41,080 nt of DNA, taken from a virus. Position numbers and translations under genes: made by a program. Shown piece by piece: positions 6,668-14,777 of this stretch. The stretch is taken from positions 1-41,080 of IMG/VR virus record IMGVR_UViG_3300018405_000007. The stretch is one strand, 5' to 3'. Below the pieces are notes generated by a model. That model saw nothing but the letters and a program-made list of their open reading frames with translations, was not told the DNA's origin and did no database searches. Positions within the stretch are counted from its first letter, which is position 1, and each line of letters begins with the position of its first letter.

Positions 6668-7884
6668 CCGCGCACGCCCGCCTCTCACCCTCTGGCGCCC
6701 ACCGCTGGATGCGCTGCGCCGGCAGCATCTACCTGGAGTCGCAGCACCCCGACCGCTCCAGCAAGTTCGCCGACGAGGGCACCGCCGCGCACGAGCTCGC
6801 CGCCTGGGCGCTCGAATCCGGCAGCGACGCCGCCGCCTACATCGGCCGGATCATCGACGTCGACGGCAACGAGTTCGTCGTCGACGAGGACATGGCCGCC
6901 AACGTCCAGGTCTACCTCGACAACGTGCGCGAGTACGCCATCGACGGGCAGCTCCTGGTCGAGCAGCGCGTCGAGTTCTCCGAGTACGTCGACGTCGAGG
7001 AATCGTTCGGCACGTCCGACGCGGTGATCCTCAAGGGCGCCGAGCTCCACGTCCACGACCTGAAGTACGGCAAGGGCGTGAAGGTCGACGCCGAGCACAA
7101 CGAGCAGCTCATGCTCTACGCGCTCGGCGCGATCAACGAGTTCGGCATGCTCGGCGACTTCGAGCGCGTCGTGATGGTGATCCACCAGCCGCGCCTGGGC
7201 CACGTCAGCGAGTGGAGCTGCACGGTCGAGGAGCTGCAGGACTTCGCGTTCCGCGCCCGCGCCGCTGCCGCGAAGGTCATCGAGATCGTCGACACCCAGA
7301 TCGTCGGCGTCGAGGACCTGGCGCCCGGCGAGAAGCAGTGCCGGTTCTGCAAGGCGAAAGCCACCTGCCCGGCGCTCGCGCGCCAGGTCGAGCAGACCGT
7401 CGGCGCCGACTTCGAGGACCTCGAAGTCACCAAGACCCGCGTCACCCTGTTCAAGGAGGACGCGCAGTTCATCAAGCCGACCGTGATCGCCGACTACCTG
7501 GCCGCGGTCGACCTGATCGAGTCCTGGTGCAAGGCCGTGCGCGCCGAGGCCGAGCGCCGCCTGCTCGACGGCGACGAGGTGCCCGGCTTCAAGCTGGTCG
7601 AGGGCCGCCGCGGCGCCCGCAAGTGGACCAACGAGGCCGACGTCGAGGCCGCGCTGAAGTCGATGCGCCTCAAGCACGACCAGATGTACGACTACAGCCT
7701 GATCTCGCCGACCGCGGCCGAGAAGCTCGCCAAGGCCGACGTGCTCGGCGAGCGCCAGTGGGCCCGCCTGCAGTCGCTCATCACCCAGGCCAAGGGCTCG
7801 CCCAGCGTCGCCCCGGCATCCGACAAACGTCCCGCCCTGCAGATCACGCCGGTCGAGGACGACTTCGCAGACATCGCGGGGTGA
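6664..7884 (+). CDS. DUF2800-type RecB/Cas4-like nuclease with probable Fe-S cluster
   Basis: The protein has 406 residues. It begins with [15 protein letters not shown], typical of DUF2800 and AddB/Cas4-like exonucleases. The PD-(D/E)XK core is visible: [15 protein letters not shown]119 (FGTSDAVIL), the D132-L-K134 signature (VHDLKYGKG) and a QxxxY helix (EQLMLYALG). C18 together with C226, C229 and C234 ([10 protein letters not shown]) matches the four-cysteine iron-sulphur arrangement of this nuclease group. It probably processes DNA ends in recombination or replication, next to the ssDNA-binding protein gene. Exonuclease polarity cannot be told from sequence. Confidence 0.85.
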   Translation: MTAHARLSPSGAHRWMRCAGSIYLESQHPDRSSKFADEGTAAHELAAWALESGSDAAAYIGRIIDVDGNEFVVDEDMAANVQVYLDNVREYAIDGQLLVEQRVEFSEYVDVEESFGTSDAVILKGAELHVHDLKYGKGVKVDAEHNEQLMLYALGAINEFGMLGDFERVVMVIHQPRLGHVSEWSCTVEELQDFAFRARAAAAKVIEIVDTQIVGVEDLAPGEKQCRFCKAKATCPALARQVEQTVGADFEDLEVTKTRVTLFKEDAQFIKPTVIADYLAAVDLIESWCKAVRAEAERRLLDGDEVPGFKLVEGRRGARKWTNEADVEAALKSMRLKHDQMYDYSLISPTAAEKLAKADVLGERQWARLQSLITQAKGSPSVAPASDKRPALQITPVEDDFADIAG

Positions 7885-7888
7885 CGCC

Positions 7889-8050
7889 ATGCAGCAAGGC
7901 CGCCTCCCCGAGATCGCCGTCGAGCTCCTGAAGCAGGCGGCCCAGACCCCCATCACGCGAACCGATCCGCTGGCGCGTGTGAAGGCAATCGAGAAAGCCA
8001 CCCAGCGGATCAAGACCCTGTTCCCCAACCTGTTCAAGAAAGACCACTGA
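7889..8050 (+). CDS. Small early hypothetical protein
   Basis: A 53-residue frame runs from the ATG at 7889 to TGA at 8050, filling the gap between the nuclease and ssDNA-binding protein genes. The peptide is helical and basic (MQQGRLPEIAVELLKQAAQT, ending TLFPNLFKKDH). Its frame spans the whole interval with no other use for the space, which supports it. I do not recognise a family. Confidence 0.6.
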   Translation: MQQGRLPEIAVELLKQAAQTPITRTDPLARVKAIEKATQRIKTLFPNLFKKDH

Positions 8051-8051
8051 A

Positions 8052-8600
8052 ATGAAGATCAAGCTCAACAACGTCCGCCTCGCCTTCCCCGCCCTGTTCG
8101 AGGCCAAGACCGTCAACGGCGAGGGCGAGCCCGCGTTCTCCGCGTCGTTCCTGATGCCCCCCGACCACCCGGCCGCCAAGGAGCTGCGCGCCGCGTTCGA
8201 GGCCATCGGGAAAGACAAGTGGGGCGCCAAGTGGCCCACGGTCAAGAAGGAGATCGAGGCCAAGGACCGCTACTGCCTGCACGACGGCGACACCAAGGCC
8301 GACTACTCGGGCTTCGAGGGCAACCTGTTCGTGTCCTCGCGCAACAAGTCGCGCCCCCTGGTGATCGACCGCGACAAGTCCCCGCTGACCAGCGCCGACG
8401 GCCGCCCGTATGCCGGCTGCTACGTCAACGCGTCCATCGAGCTCTGGGCCCAGGACAACAACTACGGCAAGCGGATCAACGCAAGCCTGCGCGGCGTGCA
8501 GTTCTTCAAGGACGGCGACGCGTTCGCCGGTGGCGGCGCCGCGAGCGACGACGAGTTCGACTCGGTGGACGACGAGGCCACCGCCGACGACCTCGTGTGA
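8052..8600 (+). CDS. ssDNA-binding protein (DUF2815 / Enc34-like)
   Basis: The 182-residue protein starts MKIKLNNVRLAFPALFEAKT, the signature opening of the DUF2815/Enc34 family of phage single-strand DNA-binding proteins with an OB fold. FSASFLMPPDHP and the aromatic-rich GYVN-like stretch (AGCYVNASIELWAQDN) fit that fold. The tail (DDEFDSVDDEATADDL) is strongly acidic, as in other SSBs, where it recruits replication partners. It follows the RecB-like nuclease and precedes the polymerase, so it should protect and organise ssDNA during phage replication. Confidence 0.85.
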   Translation: MKIKLNNVRLAFPALFEAKTVNGEGEPAFSASFLMPPDHPAAKELRAAFEAIGKDKWGAKWPTVKKEIEAKDRYCLHDGDTKADYSGFEGNLFVSSRNKSRPLVIDRDKSPLTSADGRPYAGCYVNASIELWAQDNNYGKRINASLRGVQFFKDGDAFAGGGAASDDEFDSVDDEATADDLV

Positions 8601-8850
8601 TGGTCGGCAGCACCCTGGGCCCCGCGCCCAGGGCGCTTTCGCAAGGGCGTGAACTCAGCTCACACCCTTTCGTAAGCGGGAGCCTTCCATCCTCCTCGCC
8701 GGGCTGACCACCTGGCACCCAGGCCGAGATCGCCGCCATCGACGTGCCCGCAACGCTTTCATCGCGTCGAGCAGCAGCGCAATCCGGGGGAAGGCTGGCA
8801 AGCATGTTCCCGGAAATCTCGGCAACGGTCACGAACACAGAAAGAACGAC
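8601..8850 (+). other. Non-coding leader with three hairpins between SSB and polymerase genes
   Basis: No convincing gene lies in these 250 bases. The first hairpin is CCCTGGGC/GCCCAGGG (8613-8620 with 8626-8633), a perfect 8-base stem. The second pairs AAGGGCGTGA (8643-8652) with TCACACCCTT (8660-8669), one mismatch, and can be extended by outer GCTT/AAGC. A third pairs CCGGG...GGAA with TTCCCGG near 8786-8816. None has a U-run. It may be an attenuator, an RNA processing site or a small RNA. A 35-codon frame from 8600 looks non-coding. Confidence 0.45.
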
Positions 8851-9039
8851 ATGAAGATTCAAGCCCTGACGATCACCCTATCCGAGCTGCGCGATGCGCT
8901 CCAGGACTACGCCGCCAAGCACGGCATCGAGCAGCCCGAGGTTGTCTACGTCGAGAGCTACAACAAGGTCGTGATGCAGGTCGGCATGGGGCCCGGCGAG
9001 AACATCACCGGCGCCGAGTTTAATCACCGAGCCGACTGA
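8851..9039 (+). CDS. Small early hypothetical protein
   Basis: The 62-residue acidic protein (MKIQALTITLSELRDALQDY, then VVYVESYNKVVMQVGMGPGE) has a strand-helix-strand layout. A weak AGAAAGAA site lies upstream. It ends 9 bases before the polymerase ATG. It is the first gene after the structured leader. No family is recognised. Confidence 0.65.
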   Translation: MKIQALTITLSELRDALQDYAAKHGIEQPEVVYVESYNKVVMQVGMGPGENITGAEFNHRAD

Positions 9040-9048
9040 GGGTCGAGC

Positions 9049-10854
9049 ATGAGCAAGCAGACCCTCATCCTCGACCTGGAGATTTATCGCGACTACTTCC
9101 TCGCGATGTTCCGCAACGTCGACACCGGCAACGTGCGCGCCTTCGAGCTCTACGACGGCCAGGCGTTCGACGTGGCCACCGTGCGCGCGATCTTGAAGAA
9201 GTACCGCCTGGTCACGTTCAACGGCCTGAACTTCGACCTGCCGCTGCTGATGCTGGCGCTGCGCGGCGCCGACAACGCGCTCATCAAGAAGGGCAGCGAC
9301 TCGATCATCCTGAACAACCTGCGCGGCTGGCAGTTCGAGCAGCAGTTCAACGTCGAGGTGCCCAAGACCCTCGACCACATCGACCTGATCGAGGTCGCCC
9401 CCGGCACTGCGAGCCTGAAGATTTACGGCGGTCGGCTGCACTCGCCCAAGCTGCAGGACCTGCCCATCGAGCCCGACGCGTCGATCTCGCCCGCCGACCG
9501 CGAGGCCCTGCGCACCTACTGCGCGAACGACCTGGCCACGACCGCGGACCTCTACCGCAAGCTCATGCCGCAGATCGAGCTGCGCGAGCAGATGTCGGCG
9601 CAGTACGGCATCGACCTGCGCTCGAAGTCCGACGCCCAGATCGCCGAGGCCGTGATCGGCCGCCAGGTCGGCCAGGCCGTCGGCCGCGAGATCAAGCGCC
9701 CCGAGGTGCCCGGCGGCACCGTGTTCAAGTACCGGCCGCCCGCGTTCATCCAGTTCTCGACTCAGGTCCTGCGCGACACCCTGGCCATGATCCGCGGCGC
9801 CGAGTTCTTGGTGCCCGACAGCGGCAAGGTGATGATGCCCAAGGAGCTCGCCGACGCGAAGATCGAGATCGGCGCCGGGGTCTACCGCATGGGCATCGGC
9901 GGCCTGCACTCCAGCGAGCAGTCGACCGCGCACCTGGCCGACGACGATCACGTCCTGGTCGACCGCGACGTCGCGAGCTACTACCCCGCGATCATCCTGC
10001 GCACCGGCCTGGCGCCGAAGCACATGGGCAAGGCTTTCACCGACGCCTACCAGGACATCGTGAAGCGCCGCCTGGACGCCAAGCGCGCCGGCGACCGCGT
10101 GACGGCCGACGCGCTCAAGATCACGATCAACGGGTCGTTCGGCAAGTTCGGCAGCAAGTGGTCGAAGCTCTACTCGCCCGACCTGCTGATCCAGACCACC
10201 GTCACCGGCCAGCTCTGCCTGCTGATGCTGATCGAGGCGCTGGAGTCCGAAGGCATCCCGGTCGTGTCGGCCAACACCGACGGCATCGTGATCCGCTGCC
10301 CGGTCGCGCGCGCCGCGATGATGGAGTTCATCGTCTGGGAGTGGGAAACCGCGACCGGGTTCGAGACTGAGGCCACCTACTACCGGGCCCTGTACTCGCG
10401 CGACGTCAACAACTACATCGCGATCAAGCCCGACGGCTCGTTCAAGTTGAAGGGCGCCTACGCGCCGGCCGGCCTGCAGAAGAACCCGACGAACGAGATC
10501 GCCACCGGCGCCGTCGTGAAGTACCTGGTCGACGGCACGCCGGTCGAGGCCACGATCCGCGCCTGCCGCGACATTCGCAAGTTCGTGACGATCCGCCAGG
10601 TCAAGGGCGGCGCGCTCGACCAGGCCGGCAACTACCTGGGCAAGGCCGTGCGCTGGTACTACGCGACCGGCGTCACCGGCCCGCTCACCTACAAGATCAA
10701 CGGCTACACCGTCGCGCGCAGCGAGGGTGCCCGCCCGCTGATGGAGCTGCCCGAGCAGTTCCCCGACGACGTGGACTTCGACTGGTACGTCGCCGAAGCC
10801 CGCTCGATCCTCGACGACATCGGTGCCGCAGAGCACGAGTCGCTGATCGCATAA
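9049..10854 (+). CDS. Family B-type DNA polymerase with 3'-5' exonuclease
   Basis: The compact 601-residue replicative polymerase has a proofreading domain with Exo I DLE (D9, E11), Exo II FNGLNFD (N58-D63) and Exo III YCAND (Y157, D161). The polymerase domain has motif A VDRDVASYYPAI (D307, SYYP), motif B KITINGSFGKFG (K357, N361) and motif C SANTDGIVI (D411). Motif C reads N-T-D-G in place of the usual D-T-D-S, so only one carboxylate is kept there. It is shorter than cellular family B enzymes and lacks an obvious protein-primed TPR insertion, although I cannot exclude small ones. It acts with the ssDNA-binding protein and helicases encoded nearby. Confidence 0.88.
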   Translation: MSKQTLILDLEIYRDYFLAMFRNVDTGNVRAFELYDGQAFDVATVRAILKKYRLVTFNGLNFDLPLLMLALRGADNALIKKGSDSIILNNLRGWQFEQQFNVEVPKTLDHIDLIEVAPGTASLKIYGGRLHSPKLQDLPIEPDASISPADREALRTYCANDLATTADLYRKLMPQIELREQMSAQYGIDLRSKSDAQIAEAVIGRQVGQAVGREIKRPEVPGGTVFKYRPPAFIQFSTQVLRDTLAMIRGAEFLVPDSGKVMMPKELADAKIEIGAGVYRMGIGGLHSSEQSTAHLADDDHVLVDRDVASYYPAIILRTGLAPKHMGKAFTDAYQDIVKRRLDAKRAGDRVTADALKITINGSFGKFGSKWSKLYSPDLLIQTTVTGQLCLLMLIEALESEGIPVVSANTDGIVIRCPVARAAMMEFIVWEWETATGFETEATYYRALYSRDVNNYIAIKPDGSFKLKGAYAPAGLQKNPTNEIATGAVVKYLVDGTPVEATIRACRDIRKFVTIRQVKGGALDQAGNYLGKAVRWYYATGVTGPLTYKINGYTVARSEGARPLMELPEQFPDDVDFDWYVAEARSILDDIGAAEHESLIA

Positions 10855-10867
10855 CAAGGAGAACCCA

Positions 10868-11059
10868 ATGAACCACCACCTCGACAACAACACCCGACGC
10901 TACCCGCGCACGCTCGCCGAAGCGTTCCCGAACTCGCCCGACTACGCATGCGCCATCGAGGGCCCGCGCCGCTTGAGCACCGCGCGCCTGGCGTCCGGGG
11001 TCCTCTGGGCCCTGCTGCTCGCGCTGCTGCTCGGCGCGGCCTGGGGGGCCACGCAATGA
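10868..11059 (+). CDS. Small C-terminally anchored membrane protein
   Basis: The 63-residue protein has a polar N-terminus (NTRRYPRTLAEAFPNSPDYA) and one hydrophobic helix near residues 42-60 (ASGVLWALLLALLLGAAWGA). AAGGAG lies 8 bases upstream of the ATG. It overlaps the next small membrane gene by ATGA. Function unknown. Confidence 0.7.
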   Translation: MNHHLDNNTRRYPRTLAEAFPNSPDYACAIEGPRRLSTARLASGVLWALLLALLLGAAWGATQ

Positions 11060-11178
11060 AGGCCACGATCAACGCGCTGACGCTGGCCGGCCTCTGGGTC
11101 ACGACCGTGATCCTGCTCGGCGCCCTGGGCCGCATCACCTGGTTCCTGCTGCAGGTCGGCTGGGGGCTGCTGCCATGA
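11056..11178 (+). CDS. Tiny membrane protein
   Basis: A 40-residue frame starts at 11056 within the ATGA of the preceding stop and itself overlaps the next gene by ATGA. Residues 7-36 are hydrophobic (LTLAGLWVTTVILLGALGRI, TWFLLQVGW), enough for one or two helices. Back-to-back coupling supports translation. Its role is unknown. Confidence 0.6.
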   Translation: MKATINALTLAGLWVTTVILLGALGRITWFLLQVGWGLLP

Positions 11179-11453
11179 ATTGCTGCGACTACGACTGCAA
11201 CCAGGGGCGCGACTGCCCCGCCCGCGCCTCGGTCTGCAAGCACTGCCACGGCCTCGGCTACGACGCGAGCGGCCAGCACTGCACCTGCCTGCAACCCACG
11301 AAGGTCGCGCGCATCGGCCGCAAGGACTACGCCCGCGAGCCGCTGCCGCCGTCGCCCTCGCGCGCGTACCTGCGCCACCTGGCCAAGTGGATGCTGATCG
11401 TCGTGGCCATGCTGATGACCGCGGCCCTGGTGTCGGGAGTCGCCCATGCGTGA
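11175..11453 (+). CDS. Cysteine-rich zinc-finger-like protein with a C-terminal membrane helix
   Basis: The 92-residue protein has a Cys-rich N-terminus: CCDYDC, then CPARASVCKHCHGLGY and CTC, similar to a DnaJ-type CxxCxGxG zinc knuckle. Its hydrophobic C-terminal helix (~72-92, KWMLIVVAMLMTAALVSGVA) is likely an inner-membrane anchor. It overlaps the VRR-NUC gene by 8 bases. The combination suggests a membrane-tethered adaptor; function is not known. Confidence 0.72.
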   Translation: MNCCDYDCNQGRDCPARASVCKHCHGLGYDASGQHCTCLQPTKVARIGRKDYAREPLPPSPSRAYLRHLAKWMLIVVAMLMTAALVSGVAHA

Positions 11454-11751
11454 GCGCGACATCGAGAACTACCTGGTGCAGCGCGTCGGCGCGATGGGCG
11501 GCGAGGTCAGGAAAGTGAAGTGGGTCAACCGGCGCGGCGCGCCCGACCGGCTGCTGATGCTGCCGGCCCGCTCGGTCGAAACCGGCGGCGGTCGCTACAA
11601 CGCCCCGCCCGCGACGGTCTGGGTCGAGCTCAAGGCGCCCGGCAAGGTGCCCGAGGACTACCAGCTCCGCGAGCACGCGCGCATGCGCAAGATGGGCCAG
11701 ATCGTCGTCGTGATCGACTCGCTCGAAGGCGTCGAGGAGCTGCTGGGATGA
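11446..11751 (+). CDS. VRR-NUC domain nuclease
   Basis: The 101-residue stand-alone VRR-NUC protein begins MRERDIENYLVQRV, typical of the family, followed by GGEVRKVKWVNRRGAPDRLL (the P-D of the PD-(D/E)XK core) and VWVELKAPG (E-x-K). The closing helix and strand (LREHARMRKMGQIVVVIDS) complete the fold. Phage VRR-NUC proteins are thought to cleave branched DNA. It lies between small membrane genes and an HTH gene in the early operon. Confidence 0.88.
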   Translation: MRERDIENYLVQRVGAMGGEVRKVKWVNRRGAPDRLLMLPARSVETGGGRYNAPPATVWVELKAPGKVPEDYQLREHARMRKMGQIVVVIDSLEGVEELLG

Positions 11752-11900
11752 GCAAGCTCTTGTCGACGAAGTACATCGAGGTTCGCTGGGAGCCACGCTG
11801 GCCGGCCATCGCGCTCGGGTTCTACTGCTCGCGTCCGACCGGGCGCACGTTCTTGATCCTGTTCGCGCCGCTGGTGATCGAGATCGGGAGGCGCAAATGA
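11748..11900 (+). CDS. Small hypothetical protein with a hydrophobic C-terminus
   Basis: A 50-residue frame is linked by ATGA overlaps to both the VRR-NUC gene upstream and the HTH gene downstream. It is basic with a Trp-rich centre (VRWEPRWPAIALGFYCSRPT) and a hydrophobic stretch (FLILFAPLVIEIG). The double coupling is the main evidence. No family is recognised. Confidence 0.6.
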   Translation: MSKLLSTKYIEVRWEPRWPAIALGFYCSRPTGRTFLILFAPLVIEIGRRK

Positions 11901-12286
11901 GCCGAGCCGCCCCCACCCGCGACGCGATCCTGGAGCTGCTGCGCCACTACCAGGACGGACTGACCAAGGACGAGATCGCCGCCGAGCTCGGCAAGCACCC
12001 GGCCGCCATCGAGGCGTCGATCTGGCACGACCGCCACAAGCACGGTACCGAGAACATTCGCATCGCCAAGTACCAGCCGGTGCGAGGCCGCGGTGGCCGC
12101 GCCCAGGCGGTCTACGTGCTGGGCCCAGGGCCCGACGCCGAGCGCCCCGACTTGTCGGGCATCGAGCAGCACCGGGCCCGCAATGCCCGCTACCGCGAGC
12201 GCCACCGCGCCCGGATCAATGCCCGCCTTCGAGTCCTGCGCGGCAACCCGCAGCCGACCAACCCGTTCAAGCAGTTGATGAAATGA
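11897..12286 (+). CDS. Winged-helix-like early DNA-binding protein
   Basis: The 129-residue protein has an HTH near residues 7-45 (ILELLRHYQDGLTKDEIAAE, LGKHPAAIEASIWHDRH), resembling MarR/winged-helix repeats, then a basic Gly/Arg stretch (VRGRGGRAQAVYVLG). The C-terminus is Arg-rich (HRARNARYRERHRARINARL). Such proteins occur in phage early operons as regulators or DNA-packing accessories; a specific target cannot be named. It is coupled by 4-base overlaps to its neighbours. Confidence 0.7.
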   Translation: MSRAAPTRDAILELLRHYQDGLTKDEIAAELGKHPAAIEASIWHDRHKHGTENIRIAKYQPVRGRGGRAQAVYVLGPGPDAERPDLSGIEQHRARNARYRERHRARINARLRVLRGNPQPTNPFKQLMK

Positions 12287-12747
12287 GAAAGCGCAGCAAG
12301 TACAAACCGCGCGCCGTGCTGGCCAACCCGGTCGCCTGGGTCCTCGAAGGCATGACGCCGGTCGCCCAGCACGACAGCTACCTGATCGACCTGAAGATCA
12401 AGAACCACGGCGCGATGGCCGCGCTCACCCAGGGCCGCGCCACGCGCATCGAGATCGACGCGCTGATCGCCATGTCCAACGTGATCGAGGCGCTCTACAC
12501 CCTGGGGTTCGGCACCGAGTACGAGGACGTCATCGTCGCCGGCCAGGCCGCGCTGATCGAGGTCGGCCGCCGCGGTCTGACCACCGGCAAGTTCATCCTG
12601 CGCGCGCCCGAAATGACGGCGCTCAACGAGCTCATGGAGCTGCACGACGCACAGATGGACGTCATCACGATCCGCGACATGGACCGCGCCCTGGCGGTCG
12701 TGAACAAGCGCGTGAAGGCCGGCAAGGTCCAAAGGATCACCGCATGA
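12283..12747 (+). CDS. Early hypothetical protein upstream of the helicase
   Basis: The 154-residue, mostly helical protein (KYKPRAVLANPVAWVLEGMT, ATRIEIDALIAMSNVIEALY) has no visible motif for metal or nucleotide binding. It overlaps the helicase gene by 4 bases. I believe similar proteins occur in BPP-1-like phages without assigned function; that is memory of the layout, not a search. A helicase accessory role is possible from coupling only. Confidence 0.72.
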   Translation: MRKRSKYKPRAVLANPVAWVLEGMTPVAQHDSYLIDLKIKNHGAMAALTQGRATRIEIDALIAMSNVIEALYTLGFGTEYEDVIVAGQAALIEVGRRGLTTGKFILRAPEMTALNELMELHDAQMDVITIRDMDRALAVVNKRVKAGKVQRITA

Positions 12748-14138
12748 GCGCGCGCCAGGACTTCACCCCGCGCGAGTACCAGGGCGCGATCATCGAGCAC
12801 GCCCTGGACATCCAGCGCGCCGGTATCTGGGCCGGCATGGGCATGGGCAAGACCGTGAGCACGCTGACGGCGCTGGACGTGCTGGAGATCGTCGAGCCCG
12901 GCCCGGCGCTGGTCGTCGCCCCGCTGCGCGTCGCGAGCTCGACCTGGCCCGACGAGGCGCGCAAGTGGAACCACCTGCGCAACATCGAGGTGTCCGCGGT
13001 CGTGGGCACGCCCGACGAGCGACGCGCCGCACTGCGCCGGCCGGCGTCGGTCTACACCACGAACTACGAGCAGCTCCCCTGGCTGGTCGAGCACTACGGC
13101 GACAAGTGGCCGTTCAAGAAGATCGTCGCCGACGAGTCGACCAAGCTCAAAGGGTTCCGCCTGCGCCAGGGCACCCAGCGCGCGCAGGCCCTGGGCCGCG
13201 TCGCGCACAAGCACGCGAGCCGGTTCATCGAGCTCACCGGCACGCCGAGCCCGAACGGCCTGCAGGACCTCTGGGGGCAAGCCTGGTTCCTCGACGCCGG
13301 CGTGCGCCTGGGCCGGTCGTACCAGGCGTTCATCGACCGCTGGTTCCGCGCCGAGCGCGTCGGCAACGACCCGCATGCCGTGAAGCTCGAACCCCTGCCC
13401 TTCGCCCGCGAGCAGATCGAGGACAAGCTGCGCGACATCTGCATCAGCCTGGACGCCCGCGACTACTTCGACATCGACGAGCCCATCGTGAACGTGATCC
13501 GCGTCGAGCTGCCGGCCAAGGCCCGCCAGCTCTATCGGGACATGGAGCGCGAAATGTTCATGGAGATCGACGGCTCCGAGGTCGAGGCGTTCAACGCCGC
13601 CAGCAAGACGATCAAGTGCCTGCAGCTCGCCAACGGCGCGGTCTACACCGACGACTCATGCAGCACCTGGTCCGAGGTCCACGACGTGAAGCTGCAGGCG
13701 CTGGAGGAGATCGTCGAGGAGGCGGCCGGCATGCCGGTCCTCGTGGCCTACCACTTCAAGTCGGACCTGGCCCGACTGCTCAAGGCTTTCCCGAGGGGAC
13801 GCGTACTCGACGCCGATCCGCAGACCATCAGGGACTGGAACGCCGGGAAGATTCCCGTCCTGTTCGCCCACCCGGCCAGCGCCGGGCACGGCCTGAACCT
13901 GCAGGACGGCGGGAACATCCTCGCCTTCTTCGGTCACTGGTGGAACCTGGAGGAATACCAGCAGATCGTCGAACGGATCGGCCCGACGCGCCAGGCCCAG
14001 GCCGGGCACAACCGCCCGGTGTTCATCCACCACATCGTCGCAGCCGGGACAGTCGACGAGCTCGTGATGGCGCGCCGGGATTCCAAGCGCGCCGTGCAGG
14101 ACCTGCTGCTCGAAGCCATGAAAGCCAGAACGAAATGA
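12744..14138 (+). CDS. SNF2-like superfamily 2 helicase/translocase
   Basis: The 464-residue protein has SF2 motifs in order: FTPREYQGAII (Q-like), Walker A GMGMGKT (31-37), VVAPLRV (Ia), a DEAH-box variant A-D130-E131-S-T, and LTGTPSPNG (III). The second RecA domain has VLVAYHFKSDLARL (IV), HPASAGHGLNLQ (V) and QIVERIGPTRQAQ (VI, R-x2-R). This is the short phage SNF2 type used in replication or recombination-dependent remodelling. It is the largest enzyme late in the early operon and is coupled to small genes on both sides. Confidence 0.9.
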   Translation: MSARQDFTPREYQGAIIEHALDIQRAGIWAGMGMGKTVSTLTALDVLEIVEPGPALVVAPLRVASSTWPDEARKWNHLRNIEVSAVVGTPDERRAALRRPASVYTTNYEQLPWLVEHYGDKWPFKKIVADESTKLKGFRLRQGTQRAQALGRVAHKHASRFIELTGTPSPNGLQDLWGQAWFLDAGVRLGRSYQAFIDRWFRAERVGNDPHAVKLEPLPFAREQIEDKLRDICISLDARDYFDIDEPIVNVIRVELPAKARQLYRDMEREMFMEIDGSEVEAFNAASKTIKCLQLANGAVYTDDSCSTWSEVHDVKLQALEEIVEEAAGMPVLVAYHFKSDLARLLKAFPRGRVLDADPQTIRDWNAGKIPVLFAHPASAGHGLNLQDGGNILAFFGHWWNLEEYQQIVERIGPTRQAQAGHNRPVFIHHIVAAGTVDELVMARRDSKRAVQDLLLEAMKARTK

Positions 14139-14323
14139 CCGAAGAACCGAAGTCCCCCATCGAGCTCGCAGCCGAGCGGATCACCGACCACAACATCAGG
14201 CTGCGCACGTTTCTGCTGCGGCTGCTCGATCCCGAGGACCTCGGGCACGCGGTCACGAACGAGGTGCGCGCGCTGGCGCGCGACCTGGTGAAGATGCCAC
14301 GCGAAGGAGGTGCCCATGACTGA
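14135..14323 (+). CDS. Small helical hypothetical protein
   Basis: A 62-residue frame starts in the ATGA of the helicase stop and runs into the next gene, whose own Shine-Dalgarno lies inside it. The protein is charged and helical (SPIELAAERITDHNIRLRTF, LRLLDPEDLGHAVTNEVRAL). Coupling supports it; no family is recognised. Confidence 0.62.
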   Translation: MTEEPKSPIELAAERITDHNIRLRTFLLRLLDPEDLGHAVTNEVRALARDLVKMPREGGAHD

Positions 14324-14498
14324 CGACGCCGACCGCGCCGACCAGGAGATCGAGCGCCACCTGGCCGAGGCCATGCGCCGGGCCGCGAAGGACATCCCGC
14401 CCGGCAAGCCCGGCGAGTGCGACTTCTGCGGCGAATGGTCCGGGCGCCTGGTGAACGGCGCCTGCGCCCACTGCCGGGATCGCCGCGGCCTGGACTGA
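14316..14498 (+). CDS. DksA/TraR-like zinc-finger protein
   Basis: The 60-residue protein has C35-D-F-C38 and C50-A-H-C53 in the spacing of the C-terminal zinc finger of DksA/TraR proteins, preceded by a helical region (ADQEIERHLAEAMRRAAKDI). A perfect AAGGAGG lies 5 bases before the ATG at 14316, stronger than most sites in this operon. DksA/TraR proteins bind the RNA polymerase secondary channel. Here the coiled coil is much reduced, so polymerase binding is only a possibility. Confidence 0.75.
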   Translation: MTDDADRADQEIERHLAEAMRRAAKDIPPGKPGECDFCGEWSGRLVNGACAHCRDRRGLD

Positions 14499-14501
14499 CC
14501 C

Positions 14502-14777
14502 ATGACCGACACCATCGACTCCAACGAGTGCGCGAACCTCCTGCGCTGCACGCCCGAGCAGGTCGAGGAGCTCGCCCGCGCCGGCGAGATTCCCGGCCTG
14601 AAGATCGGCCGGTCTTGGTTGTTCGTGCGTGCCGACCTGCTGGATTACCTGGCGCAAAAGGCGCGCGAGGAGGCGGCCGAGCGCCGCTCCAAGCGCCAGG
14701 TGCGGGAGGTGATGCCGACGCCCCTCAAGCAGCGGCGCCAGGTGCCCCCGCCCCTGCCGGTGCCTTGGAAGGCGTAG
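14502..14777 (+). CDS. xis: Excisionase-like (MerR-fold) DNA-binding protein
   Basis: The protein has 91 residues. Residues 7-50 (ECANLLRCTPEQVEELARAG, then EIPGLKIGRSWLFVRADLLD) match the excisionase/HTH_17 fold, with the expected IP..KIG..W.F...DL pattern. A basic, proline-rich tail (RSKRQVREVMPTPLKQRRQV) follows. The last 53 bases overlap the 3' end of the convergent integrase gene. Position beside int at the end of the early operon supports Xis, giving excision when lytic genes are on. Confidence 0.8.
   Translation: MTDTIDSNECANLLRCTPEQVEELARAGEIPGLKIGRSWLFVRADLLDYLAQKAREEAAERRSKRQVREVMPTPLKQRRQVPPPLPVPWKA

Noticed and set aside
8600-8707. 35-codon frame after the SSB gene
   Set aside because: Spans two hairpins, has no ribosome binding site and its composition is not protein-like.
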